Assembly (NCBI RefSeq): GCF_021130785.1
Contig: NC_060213.1
Location: 113,476,501-113,540,500, forward strand
From: Homalodisca vitripennis
Lineage: Eukaryota; Arthropoda; Insecta; Hemiptera; Cicadellidae
Direction: 5' to 3'
DNA length: 64,000 bases
Shown: positions 23,265 through 35,600 of the stretch, in pieces
Numbering within the stretch: position 1 is the stretch's first letter
How the letters are laid out: each line of letters opens with the position of its first letter
Notes under the pieces: generated by a model
Seen by the model: the letters and a program-made list of their open reading frames with translations, nothing else
The model's database searches: none
What the model was told of the DNA's origin: nothing
Translations under genes and position numbers: made by a program

Positions 23265-23365
23265 GACAAACTCAACGTTATTAGCTGTTGCATTATTAAT
23301 GACAGTGAACTAGACGTGCCTTACTCTCGTAGCTTCCACCGCTTATGTCTGTTATTGCTGTTAGC
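23265..23365. repeat. Low-copy repeat R3, copy 1
   Basis: It pairs with 40345-40450. Shared blocks are ATTAGCTGTTGCATTAT, CTAGACGTGCCTTACT (other copy CTAGACATGACTAACT) and TTCCACCGCTTATGTCT (other copy CTCCATCACTTATATCT). Related short pieces may occur near 52170 and 63085. Confidence 0.55.
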
Positions 23366-23614
23366 GAATTCGAAAGAAACGAGACTTGTGATTTAAAGGA
23401 AAACCCGTATGTTGACACTAAAACCGAGTTGTTGTTGGGTAAACCCGTATGTTTATGGTAGAAATAAAGTAACTTCACTGTTCTACAAATTTTAAAAGCA
23501 ATTTCTTATTTTGAACATATAATATTTAACATCCTTTGCTGGTGTCACTAGAATAAATTTGTGTGTTTCTTATAAAAGGATTAGTTTTTATGTGAACGAG
23601 TGTTTTTTTTGAGT

Positions 23615-23969
23615 GGCCATCTTGATTTTAGCCCCGTGAAATCTAGTATTATACCTCCAATATCTATGCCTATAATCTTAAGGGTAATGTGGAAAATGTC
23701 GAATTTTAAAACATAATATAGTGTAGACTCAAGCCCTTTTTATATTTTCTTTTTAAAGTTCATACATTTTGAATAATCAAACGATGAAGAGTAAAACTGA
23801 CTAAGATTTTCTGTAAGTAACCAATAAAAATATAAAAAAAAACTGCAAGGCTCTTGGATGAGTATTATATTTTTGTAATGGGACATTTCCTTCAATCCTA
23901 CAATTAAAATGAGGGCTTAAACATTTTTGTGGTTTACCAATGTTCTTTGAGGTTAAAATCAAGATGGCC
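23615..23969. mobile_element. Candidate MITE with 19-bp inverted repeats
   Basis: GGCCATCTTGATTTTAGCC at 23615-23633 is inverted as GGTTAAAATCAAGATGGCC at 23951-23969 (18 of 19 match). The 355-bp interior has no frame of note. I could not define a target-site duplication, so this may be a small non-autonomous DNA transposon or a chance pair within a larger repeat. Confidence 0.45.
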
Positions 23970-23972
23970 GAA

Positions 23973-26643
23973 ACTTTAAGTGGGTTTAGCGCTTCTAGTT
24001 TTGATAGTCATTGACATAATTTTTATTTTATTCCTTAAACCAATCTATATTTAAAAACTCAATGTTATTAAGCACATTCTTATTAAAAACAAGAATAGCT
24101 ATTTTTAATGGTGAAAAAATTTCATTAAGTACAATCGAATGTTGTGTAGTTCTACAACAGTTAGAGTATTTAGAGATTACGTCCGAGGTTTGTATTTAGA
24201 TAAAATATTTTTAAGCCTAGTAGCCTGTATATGTTTAATTTTTCTCAATAAAATCAGTCCTTTTATATGGAACATCAATTTGCGTATTTTTAATGTAAGT
24301 GCATTTCTACTGAAATGAAATACGATAATATACGAAAAGATGTATATTTATGTTACATTAACATTTAAAATTATTCTTAAAATGATGAATTATTTTAAAA
24401 ACAAGGTTTTATTATGCTACATAACGTATTGCATAACTGACCTCGCTAAGGCTGCATGTAGCTTTTTGAAATCTGAGATTAAATATTGCGACTTACTTTT
24501 AATATTGATTTTCCATTTTAAATATTTTTACTTTCACTGCGTATAAAATACATTTCACATCATAAACCTCAATATGATTGTAATTAGCTTGTTACAAATA
24601 AAATTTATTTCGCTGTTATCTATTTGCTATTTTCTTTGCTGTGACAAATAGGACCAATGTAAAAAATATATTTTAACACGGAGCCAAATCCCATGGAGAG
24701 ACATCTAAGTCAGTGGTACGCATATAGTAATAAAGCGAAATATCGTTTATAATGACAGACGTAAATCAAATTGTTCTAGTAGGTACTCCTTTGCTAACGC
24801 TCAGCCAATAAACTAGCATACGTAGCCTATATTAGACACCCTATCAAGCCATACTAATTCAATACCATAAACAATCTTCTGTGAACCGATATTGGCACTG
24901 TAATTTTTTGACATTCACATTGCTAGGCTATTAAAATATATCTCCTTTTTATCAGTATACATTCTTTGTGTATTTATTTCTATCTCACTTAATAGTTATA
25001 AATTATTGTGGTAGGGAAAGGAGCCGAGATATACCTTTAAGTTAAATTGGGGAACGAATCCAGTTGAAAGAACTCTTTAGAAGTACTAATGACGCTATCA
25101 GTGCCAGACAGGGCACGAAGGTTAAAGGTCACGTCTACTCAGGCACAGCAGTTGAGCCACGATCACATCAATGAACATTATAATCTAGTTTAGATAAAAT
25201 GTATCACATCCTACTAAATATTACCATTAATATTTTGAGACTAAAAATGGATTGCCTGCATGTTAGAATTGTCTGGCGCTTAAACATATACGGTCTGTAT
25301 TGAAATATCTTCAGATTCTTTTTACTAACCAAATTCAATTTATACAGTTTAAATCAAGAAAACAAATGCTTTTCTTTGTGGATTATTACAAATTTTGTGG
25401 AGTAACATCAGTATAACATTTATGTTTTCTTTTCACTTAAACAGCAAGAAGCAAGCAAATAACACACATATAGAAAGAAATTTAACTAAAGTAACTTGTT
25501 TTAGATTTAGTGGCAGTTTCGGTTATGCTTGTCCTAAACTGACTTTTCAATCATCATCGGAATCTGTCTAAAAAAAGCAAAAAGTGTTATACAACCTTAA
25601 ATATATTTCAGAAATCGTACTCTATACTAATGAGTAGAGTTTATAAAATCCAGACCTCAAATCAAAACTATATTTGTATTACTTAAAAATGGTCAGCATA
25701 TATACTTAAAAATGCTGCTATTTTAATTAGTTTAGATTGAGAGAACACTAGAAATATAATTAAATTTCTCATTTTAAACAATTGGTAAAGAATACTTCAC
25801 AACCTGTATAATAATTCTAAATACAAAGGTAAGCAACCCGTCGAATTTGTTAATAATTATTTTAGTATTTACAAACCAAAAAGCAATTCACCTAATAAGT
25901 TAACTAACATTGGAACTTTGTAAGGCCATAGGCTGAACCCTATAATTAAGTAGTTTTAACTGCACAAAAGTACATCTGAAGTGTAAGCTACCAATTGTTA
26001 CCAAATATCTATAAAATATACTACTATTAGAAACCTTAAATAAGTGTAAAAAATATAAAAACATATTTTAAGAATGTAGATGCCAGATGGAAAATGATTG
26101 TATGGATTCAGGCGTAACAGGATTGGATGAAGTTACGTGTAAACATTTCCAGTCTACATATATAGATCAGGACGTCATCATATATTATGTGGCAAGCAAA
26201 CATACGAGAGGTTGCCTTGCCTCCATCAGTGACGCCTAACTTTCAACAGAATAATAAAATACAGATGCTTCCTAAACTTATAATACTAAAAGTACGACGG
26301 TAGTGATGCAAATATTTACAAAGTTAGAACAAATTCTGAAATGAAATTCAGTAATTACGATACGTAAAGTAAGCATCTCCGTCGTTTCGTAAGCGACAAA
26401 ACCGAGCTACAACGTCGTTTCTTGTTTAGCAACCACATGCGATTCGTTTGCTCATCCTCTGTATCAGATGTGCAATTTTAGTGGTATAATAACTTTAGGA
26501 TAAAAACAATTGGAAATTCGTGAACTGTTTTCAAATATATGTAAGAATTTCTAATTCTGCCGATTTAAAATTCTCATTCCTTTTTATCTATACGAAAAAT
26601 AAACGTTATATTGGATTAGAGATTGTTTTAAAATCATATATTA
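23973..26643. other. Non-coding stretch
   Basis: The piece at about 24685-24715 (GCCAAATCCCATGGAGAGAC) is repeated in inverse orientation near 44523-44542. Nothing else is supported. Confidence 0.45.
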
Positions 26644-27215
26644 GGGTAGGGTACGATAAGCGGACCCGGTTTTTTATATCGATGAATGTAATCATTGATA
26701 CCTAATATTCGCATCTTAAATCCTAGACTATCAATCGATATAAAAGTAACTGTAGTCCGCGACAGCAAAACAAGTTTTAAATTAAAATGTGAATTTAATA
26801 TTAACAGTGATCAAACAAATTATTTTAACAAAATTAGGAAAACTGAAGACGACCATATTTGCTCCTCTCACAGTTACGTCTGTTTCTTTCCCACAAATTT
26901 CACATGATGAGTTTTTCGGTACGAGTCCTACATGTTGAAGCCACGAAAAACATGTCTTATCATCTTTCAAAGCAATGTTATGTAGTTTTCTAAAATTGAC
27001 TGCCATTCTTAATAATCAAATGTTACTTATGTAAAATTTAAATATTACCTTAACGTATGTTATTTGAAAGTGTTTACAGCTGTTGATATAGATTATTTAA
27101 GTTAATTGATCAAAATAATTAATTAGTATCGATTGATTATATCGATGGTTATGATTGAGTAATATATTTTGCCAATTTCGATATGAAAACTGGGTCCGCT
27201 TATCGTACCATACCC
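26644..27215. mobile_element. Merlin-like DNA transposon, internally deleted
   Basis: The left end starts GGGTAGGGTACGATAAGCGG. The inverted right end starts GGGTATGGTACGATAAGCGG. Homology continues to about 38 bases with few differences. The flanking octamers ATATATTA (26636-26643) and ATAAATTA (27216-27223) match at 7 of 8 positions, consistent with the 8-bp duplications of Merlin (IS1016-related) transposons. The 572-bp body carries only the N-terminal part of a transposase on the minus strand, so it is a deletion derivative that would need a full-length relative to move. Confidence 0.75.
26782..27006 (-). pseudogene. N-terminal transposase stub of the Merlin-like element
   Basis: The minus-strand frame begins MAVNFRKLHNIALKD and continues FSWLQHVGLVPKNSSCEICGK, then VTVRGANMVVFSF. 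A short helix followed by GL+P and a CxxCGK half zinc ribbon is how insect Merlin/ISXO2-like transposases start. The DDE catalytic domain is missing: after about residue 55 the frame turns into A+T-rich sequence and stops. It is probably not functional, though a truncated DNA-binding peptide could be made. Confidence 0.65.
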
Positions 27216-27223
27216 ATAAATTA

Positions 27224-28315
27224 TTATAAAACCGGTGATATAAAAAGTTATATACATATTATTCGGTCCCTTTCAATTTTTCTTACTACACTATCAGGTA
27301 AATCTAAGAAATTACAGAGTTCCAAGATAGACACCTGCGGTTATAGTAGTGGTTGTTGAAATGATGATGACAGTATTTATAAGAGCATTATATTGGTTTA
27401 AATGATAATTTGAAGGAATGATGATTTTATTTATATGTTAAAAACTGCTGTGATATACTTTCATCCTAAATCAGACTTCGTGTCAGGGAAATCCATATCT
27501 GCTCTATCAAGTGCAATGTAATGATCGGATGAAGTAAGACGATGATTTATGCAAAGATTCCATGAAATTTTGGAATACTAATTGGATTTTGGAACCGTAG
27601 CTTTTACGAGAATTTTACTAATACCAATTAGAAGACTAACAACATGTGCTTGGATAGTCGTTAAGAAAGAACTATTGCTTGCAGTAAACTGTGTTTAGGC
27701 TTAGTCTATTTGAGCTAGGAATATTGTACTCTGGATTAAAACTGTACACGTGACCTACTGTTTAAAACTGAGGTGTAAGACCAGTCAGAGTGGGAGGTAT
27801 TACCCATTTGTTGATACTATATCACTTGTTTATGTATAAATTCCACATGTAAATTATTTCTTCGGTGGTTATGTTTTAAATGGTGATGGTTTCAATACAA
27901 ATTCAAGTATTCAAGTTCAATTAGTGAAGACTGTGCTGTTATTTATTTTATTTGCATTACTATCTTATACAAAAATACTCTGAAAATTACAAAAAATAAT
28001 TACTTCATCAAAAAAAACCGATTTTACCACAATATGAAAATAGTGTTTCATCATAATTTTGTTCGGAATTAAATTGTTATATTTTTTAGCTATAGTATGA
28101 GTTTATAATTATAAATATTATTTTGATACTACTATTCTGTTTACATGTATCTATAAAAAAATAATTCTACGTATTAGCGTGACATTCGGCATTCATAATG
28201 AGGTTTATTTGTGGATATCTTTAACATATAGATATGTTTTAAATCGACAAAAAGCTAACCCGCATGTTTTCATAGACACCCAATACTTGCCAGGATACAG
28301 GATAGGAGACATCCT
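27224..28315. other. Non-coding stretch
   Basis: I see no supportable feature. Confidence 0.5.
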
Positions 28316-28440
28316 CTACCTAAACACTAGCGACAGCTGGATCAGTTGCAGTTGCAGGTCAATTGTCAAAGCCATCAAAGGAACAATATCCTCCAACACT
28401 TGACGTAGATTGATTAATCCGGCCCGGCCAGTTAGTATTG
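28316..28440 (+). repeat. Low-copy repeat R2, copy 2
   Basis: This is the partner of 17176-17304, with CTAAACACTAGCGACAG, GGTCAATTGTCA and ATCAAAGGAACAATATCC. The two frames of about 70 residues crossing it are chance readings of the repeat. Confidence 0.65.
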
Positions 28441-29159
28441 GACATTGAACACTTAATTTAAAGTAATATAATAATGTGCTATTCACATTGTTTAACACAA
28501 TTTTATTCTCTCGATAAAAATAAGTCATATAATTAAATTAAAAATCGTTTACCAATGTGAGTTATGTTAATATTAACATCCTTAACCCTAGTTATAGTAT
28601 ACTAGGGGCGTCTTACATCTATTTTATTAAACTTTACTACGTCTTCCAGCAGGTAAAACCTATGAGTAAATGAGTTTATACGATTCATCTAAAAGTTTAG
28701 TATTATTAGGTAAAATCAACAACGGAAAATTAAACGCATTTCCAGTAAATTCACTGGTATTACTGGATATAAAAATAATTATAAAACTGAATGCAACACA
28801 TTGCATCCCTGACTTACTGTTGGTGTAAACAATCATACGTGTAAATGATTTCTCTTACTTTTTCGACTAGAACTGTGCATGATTATCTGTCTGAAACATT
28901 ATCTCTATGGATTTAAATTATAAATACATTTATTTAAAATCCCAAAGTGAATGGAAATAATTCTTTTAAACTCCTTATATTGAATAAAATGTGAACGTAC
29001 TTATGATGTTTTCAACTACTGTCGTATTTTAACTGTTATTTTAAAACGCAGTAAACATTAGGTAAATCTTTTTGATCAAACATAAAAGCAAATGAACAGT
29101 TTTATCTTTTGTTGGGAAGAATCCTTAACTGTACATTAAAACAAGAGAAATCGCATATC
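28441..29159. other. Non-coding stretch
   Basis: Nothing supported. Confidence 0.5.
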
Positions 29160-29164
29160 GAGGA

Positions 29165-29640
29165 GTTATTGATTTAAAGGTACATTAATGTTACTGTAGA
29201 TCTGTGGGTCGCACCTATAATGCACAGACAAGTAAATGTGTGAAGTTACTAATAAATGATCGTTAATAAACCTAGTAACTACGTTACTTCATATATCAGT
29301 CGAGAGCTCTGGAGTTACTGATGAATAATCATTTCTGGATCTAGTGGCTTCTATACTACATAGACAAGTAAATGAGACAAATGGTGAGCTTTGGAGGTAA
29401 TAGTGAACAATCTTTACTGGAACTAGTGTCTCCTATACTGTACAGAGAAGTAAATCTCTGATTTTAATAATAAATGATGTGAATGGATCTAGTAACAACG
29501 TTAATCCATAGACCAGTAGTGATTTCTGAAGTTACTGATGAGTAGTCGTTTCTCGATCTCATAATTTTTTTATCCCTCAGACAAGTGGTGAATTCTGGAG
29601 ATTTCACAAATTTAATCTCAATAATGTGTCTATAAATAAT
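29165..29640. repeat. Ancient, degenerate tandem array (about 70-bp unit)
   Basis: Unit starts resembling AGACAAGTAAATG lie at 29226, 29295, 29362, 29444, 29510 and 29579 (spacing 66-82). Each is followed in order by GAAGTTACTGATGAATAATC-like, GGATCTAGTGGC-like and CTATACTACAT-like text. A partial unit precedes them. Divergence between units is high, so this is an old satellite remnant or an expanded internal repeat. Confidence 0.7.
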
Positions 29641-30016
29641 TCTTTATTAATAGTTTATAAATCCACCAAACACTGAAATAATGAAACTCTGGTCACAGAT
29701 GGACCAGTATAACGCTGCAGTTATCCAGAGTAACTCCCTCGTTATAAAAACCTTGTTGAAATGTTGTAAATTTTCTTGGATAATTTTACCCGCTTATAAA
29801 AGTTTATGATTGTTCTGGGGATTAAGTTCTAGAAATGGGCAGTTCGAATAAAATTGCTGATTTGCAGGTAATTATGCCGGCTCTTAAAAAGGATAATTTT
29901 TAAAGCAGTAAATAAATAGCAGTAAGCAAATATGGCCTAGGGTTTCACTACTGTAGTTTAAAATATTTTAATTACATATTAATTACAACACATAATTTAG
30001 TAATGAATTAATTTCT

Positions 30017-30206
30017 AGAGATACAAGATATAAATAGATAAACGTGTTAAGTTAGCAAGTCCCGTCCAATACACAATCGAAAGAGTGTCTCATCAAAACA
30101 ATATTAAGAAAGGAGAAGTCAACCTAAGCTATAAAGAGATACAAGATATAATAGACAAATATGTTAAATAAGCAAGCCCCTTCCAATACAAAACATAAAT
30201 AGTGAA
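30017..30206. repeat. Local tandem duplication, about 118-bp period
   Basis: GAGATACAAGATATAA-ATAGA...AAGCAAG(T/C)CCC-TCCAATACA occurs at 30017-30087 and again at 30135-30206, with about one change in six to eight bases. The second copy runs into repeat R4. Confidence 0.75.
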
Positions 30207-30356
30207 AGAGGAAGTCAACCTGAGACATAAAGAGCGTACAAAAGACGACGAATAATGGCTCTTGATAAAAAATGTAACTGAAATCTTAACTTTTCCTTTT
30301 GTTGTGAAATAAACTTATCTTGATAACTTTTTACTCTTCGTGTTATCTGACCTTGG
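30201..30356 (+). repeat. Low-copy repeat R4, copy 1
   Basis: It matches 47723-47880. Shared text includes AGTCAACCTGAGACA, AAGAGCG-ACAAAAGACG-CGAA, AATGGCTCTTGAT, CAACTTTTCCTTT-like and a shared ATCTGACCTT or ATCCGACCTT end. It probably belongs to one interspersed element family. Confidence 0.75.
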
Positions 30357-31368
30357 AAATCATTAAAAATAATATTAAAATGGTGATTTAAAGTTTTATT
30401 ATTGTTTAAAGTTGTATTTATTAAAATGTAATGAAAAAATATGTCTTTAATAAGAATCCCACTGGAATTTTGTCCGAGCTAATAAGGTTAAAATAAATAA
30501 ATATTTTATTTTGGAAACCGATTATTGTTACTGCGTGTTTATGCTGAACATGTAAGAATTTTATAAAATATTTTTATGAACAGACTGGTGTCACCTGAGT
30601 AGAGATCCGTATTCATTTACCATTTTATAATTAGTCACTAATTGTATTTCTATGGAAACCTTCAGAAGAAAATAAAAACATGGGAATCTCGTTGTAAAAT
30701 GTTAAAGTTTAAAATGTTAATATAACGTTAGTACCATGTAAAACATTAAATAATGAAATACTTAGTTAATTAATTTTATAGAATTTTTTCACAGATGTTG
30801 TTTAGTTTTAGTTTATAGAGTTAAAAACATGAGCCTCACGTCTAAAAACATTTCTGGGCTCCTAAAACACTATTGATTTTAGCCAACTTACAGGGCAAAA
30901 TTATTAATATAAATGATTTAATATCCATGAAATGATAATTGTGCAGCAACCATTGTGCCAAGAAGCAAAGGTTCAGAATCAACAGTTTCTGCGAGACTTG
31001 TGAATACATAAAAAAAACAAAAACAATACAGGTAACTAGCAAAATGTATTATGTACAAAATAATTCTTATTACTTCACTTAAAAAAAAATAATTACCTTA
31101 CCAAAATCTGTATTTTTTAAACCAAGCTATATCTGTAATAAAGTACCATAGTTATAGTTTATTTTTACTAAATATTTTCACGATAGGAAAGACGATATTG
31201 TGTATTATTCCATATTAACAAAGTTTTTGCTCAATAAAATGTTCTTTGTTTCATAAAATTCGGTAGGATAAACTTTAATGTTCATTGAAATTGTCAATGC
31301 GTTGGCCTATTACGGAAAGAATTAGGGTACACTTAGTACAGAACATAATGGTCCAGAATAGAGTCCAT
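30357..31368. other. Non-coding stretch
   Basis: Nothing supported. Confidence 0.5.
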
Positions 31369-31508
31369 GCACAGTAATGTCATTTATCCGTGTACATCGT
31401 TACAGTACAATATCGTTAACCCCAGTGTAACCTGCGGCTGACATGGTACATAATCATATTACCCTCGTCTAAACCAGAGGAGATTACTGTAATACACTAC
31501 AACAATAG
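31369..31508 (+). repeat. Low-copy repeat R5, copy 1
   Basis: One of three copies (also 41039-41191 and 54031-54157). The core is ATGTCATTTATCCGTGTACATCG, then CCCCAGTGTAACCTGCGGCT, GACATGGTACATAATCATATTAC, and a weak shared end. Confidence 0.75.
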
Positions 31509-32362
31509 ATGGGATATTTATATTAGTGTTTGTGCTCAGTTATATAACAGATAATGATGGCATAACACACATAATTCACAGTTATATAATAAGATGGATA
31601 TTACACAATTTCTGTAACGATATAGGTATCTGCTACCTAAGTCGATTCCGATCGAGTGGTGAAAGTTTAGTATACAAGATGAGAAAGTTACATTTATAAG
31701 ATGTGATAAGATATGTGTGTGTGCGTGCGTGCGTGAGCTATTATATTGGACAAACTGGCACAAATTATAACAAAAGGTTTAAATAACATATACAAGCTAT
31801 GAAAACAACTAACATGTCTAATAAATGTATCTGATTATTTATCAGCAAATAACCATATTTACACAAATATTAAAAAGAACATGGACATTCTTTATATCGA
31901 AAGGAAAAGAGAAATGAAGAATTACACATCTATCCTAATAATAGTAAAGATATTCATACATTTTTAAATAGCAATATAAAAATTAAGACAAACTAATTAA
32001 AAAAAAAATTAAATAAAGAATATTAATCAAAATTACAAGTGTGTCATATTAATCTAACGTCTATTCAAATGTCAACTCTCTGTTTTAAAGTCCAAATGTG
32101 TATATTTAGTTGTTTATTACTTAGACGTTAATGTACTATACTATGGCATTATACTAATACAAAGATAACCTTGTAATGTGGAGTTAATAACATAACACTT
32201 TATTATACTTTATTTCATTCCAGCCATATTATAATTCGTGGAAGATAAATTACTATCGAACACTAAAAAAAATTTCACAGTGTTGGACATTTAGTCAGTT
32301 TTATGGAGCAGACCGCAGTAGGCCTAACCAGTTTATGGAGTTTGGTGAGGGGAATCTCGTGC
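31509..32362. other. Non-coding stretch
   Basis: A short GTGTGTGTGCGTGCGTGCGTG run lies near 31713-31733. Otherwise I see nothing. Confidence 0.5.
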
Positions 32363-32452
32363 ATCAAGATAAATCAGGGACTCTATTTGTCCATTCTGTA
32401 GCAATAAAACTTAATCTAATACAACAGTCTGCCCAGTTGTTCTATGTTGGAA
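32363..32452 (+). repeat. Low-copy repeat R6, copy 1
   Basis: It pairs with 43713-43800: TTGTCCATTCTGTAGCAATA against TTGTCCATTCTGCAGCGATA, then AACTTAAT and CAGTCTGCCCAGTTG against GGTCTGTCCGCTTGG. Confidence 0.6.
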
Positions 32453-32589
32453 ATTGAACTGGCAAAATTACTACCTAATTCAGTGCTACCTGAATTCAAT
32501 GCAAAATATTAAAAATATTTCATTCTTCCTTTTGTTTAAGTTAACGAACTGTTGTAACACATTTTATAATATGTTATTCAATTTGTATT

Positions 32590-32665
32590 TTCTAATATAT
32601 AACAGTGGAAAATGTCCAAAAACCAACTATCCTTTCAACCCATCCATCACCAGTAGCACACTTTA
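32590..32665 (+). repeat. Solo PLE 3'-tail fragment
   Basis: It reads GTGGAAAATGTCC, then TCCTTTCAACCCATCCATCA, then ACACTTTAAAC. This follows the tail of PLE copy 1 (GATGGCAAATGTCC, TCTTTCAAACCTTCCATCA, AACTTAAAAC) base for base with scattered changes. Confidence 0.65.
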
Positions 32666-35600
32666 AACAGTGAAGTAACTGTTTTCCTTGAATTTTGATT
32701 GGCAATTTATGAAGTTTTACTCTTTAGACGTATATGGTAATAACACATTTCACTATAAAATAATTGATCCTATAGTAAATTTTTTTTCAATTCTTTAATT
32801 GCATTCATAATTGTTTATTTTTAATGCTATAGCTGACACGCAGGTTACAAATCTAGCAAAATTCTTTAGAATAATAAGACAAGGTTGACAACGAAAAATT
32901 TGTATAAAGTCTATAAGCTGTAAAATAATAGACGTAAACAATAACAGACAAAAACAAGCCACAATTACACGCTTCACAAAAGACAAGGAGATTACCTGCT
33001 ACCTGCGGATAAAACTTTTTTGTTGTCTTCAGCGGTTAGAGCAACATTATCTCTGTTTTTGGCCGCTGCTTATTTATGTTTTTGAGATTTCAGTGTTTCA
33101 CATAAAGTATTTGGCATACAACATTTCCGACGTTGCGCTATATTTCTCTTTTCTACATAAAAAATGTAGCACAGGTTTAAGAGATCACGCATCATTTCTC
33201 TAAACATTTTCTAAAGTGATAGTACGGAGAAATAGTTATTATTGTTAGAGGAAGAAATGTTACACTTTGAATTTATTTAACAACCTTAGCATATTATTAC
33301 ATAGTTTTATAGCGTAGTAGCAGGTTCCAAAATCTTGCTTAATAGGAAGCTTTCTAAATCGTCTGTCAATATTTCAGATGATGCAATAGTGACAATGGTA
33401 ATCTCATTTGTATAGACTATACCTTGTCCGGTGAGGCATGGTCTCCTTTGTGACAAATTAACTGCTGTTACCCTTCGGAAAGACAATTATTGGTGAATAA
33501 AAGTCGTATTAAGGCTGTGATTACTCGTGTAAACAAGGGTTTGTAGTATTTCGTAGCTACAGTCTCTCAGACTAAGTACAGATATCCGTACAATACTCTG
33601 TAAGGTATTCAAAACTTGTGAACTCTGGTGTAATGAAGGTGACTAGAAGATGTTTAGATTTCAACAGGCCTGATGATTGAGAGTGACGTAGTCAATATAA
33701 TCAGAGCAATACTTAAATGATTTTTACTATACATTTTACTGTATGACCTGTAACTATCTTTCTCTGTCCTAGGTTATTATTCACGATTAGCAAAGATCAG
33801 TCAAACGTGTAGCAATAACAATATCATACAGGGAATTAAAAACAATTTTTCTCAGAACAAAGTTTCAAAAAATATGAATAACTAATCTAAAAGTGTGTGG
33901 TAATGAGACAAAATGAAAAAGAAAATCTCATTAAAGACACGTTACGTATTAAGAAAGAACAAAAAAATTATGAGGTTCCTAATACATACTTGACTCTCTA
34001 ACAATGATTACCAAGTGGTCAAGGACTTCTAATAAAACTGATTAGAAGTAATAAAAGTAGTTAAATAAATTCTGTAGATAAAGCTATAAATAAAGTTATA
34101 TATTATAAATACTTATCTGTGGGAAGTTTCGAGTTTGTAAATTTCTATTTTTGAAAGTTTTTATGGCATCACTGTAATTAGAATATTATATCTGTTGGAA
34201 TGTGTTTAGATCTACAGATAATCAGAACTAAGATCATGATGTAATAAATACACTTTTCATATTATGTCTGTTTAATTAAGTTTATATGAATATTAAATGA
34301 CATATAGCATCCGTTTTTACGAGTATTTATTTTAATAACGCATAAAAACTTAATATTATATAAGTACGAGGCAAATCCTGTATATTATTGCGGTATGACA
34401 AGTATCTCCATATCAACTTGTTCAACTCTGGAATGTAGCCTATATTAAACATACCTCGCCTAAGCTAGACTTTCATATTCTGTTATTCCCTGAGTTTTCT
34501 CCAACTCTAGTAAACAACGAACTGTTTATTAAATTAAAAATAGCTAAGGTTTTACTTATTTTACAATCATAAATAAATTATATGACAGAGATATGAAATT
34601 ATGGATTCCTTGAAATCACACAAGGACGATAATATATTTTAATATTCTTAAAATATATGGTTCATAAAAAAACTAAGGTAACTTAATATAATTTTGAAAC
34701 TTATTATCTTTATATTTTATATTACGAAACATTTTTAAGAACCTCGTTTAAAATTTCGTCTTTAAAATCCGAAGAATTTTTTAATAACAAATGTACCAAG
34801 GTAAACTGAAAAATACTAAAGATTATAAAATTATATTATTATTTCAACCTGATTCGTATAATTTATTTTCACTTTCTATATTTATTAATCAAAAGTAACA
34901 AGTTGACACGTTCCCAAAATATGTGCTTGGTTAATAAATTGTAATAAAGAGAAAAATGTTTCTTTCAATGCCTTGTAAAACTGATTCTAAAAGAGTAGAC
35001 CTTTATGTCTAAGTAAGGTAACTGTAAAACCTCTTAGTTGAATAATATAATTAAGCCATATAGAAATAAACGTAGTGCCTTATATTATAAGAGTACAATA
35101 TAATAATAGTATAGTAGTAAAGTGTATTTGTATTATTCGTATAATAGATCAATTGATTTAGCGTTGGCCACCTTATCGAAACTGGAACCATAAACGTAAG
35201 AACTGTGAGTCTTTATGGAAAATGTTCTAACCATTATACGTAATTAAGAAACAAAACAGTAAATTCTTATAACTATATGAACTATTAGAAATTACTAGAA
35301 TTACGCATAATCTGGAAAAACTGATAAAGACAATGTTTAAAAAATTATACCACAAAAGTCCGATAGCCATGTTTGTATGACGCTATTCTAAAGACAGTTT
35401 TAAAACCATTTAAAGTTAGTTTCAATATTATGAATTTTTAATTACTTTATTAATCTAAATTAAGGCACATTTAAATTAAAGTTCTTACTTGTAAATTACT
35501 CAAATTTATACGAAAAATCTGATTTTTAATAGGTTTTGAACTTTGAAAAGTAATTTCAAGTAGAGAACCTTTCATAATATCCTGAATCTATAAGAGTGAG

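Noticed and set aside
26520..26907. Two plus-strand frames of 61 and 70 residues
   Set aside because: They cross the end of the Merlin-like element and its antisense strand, and have no family resemblance.
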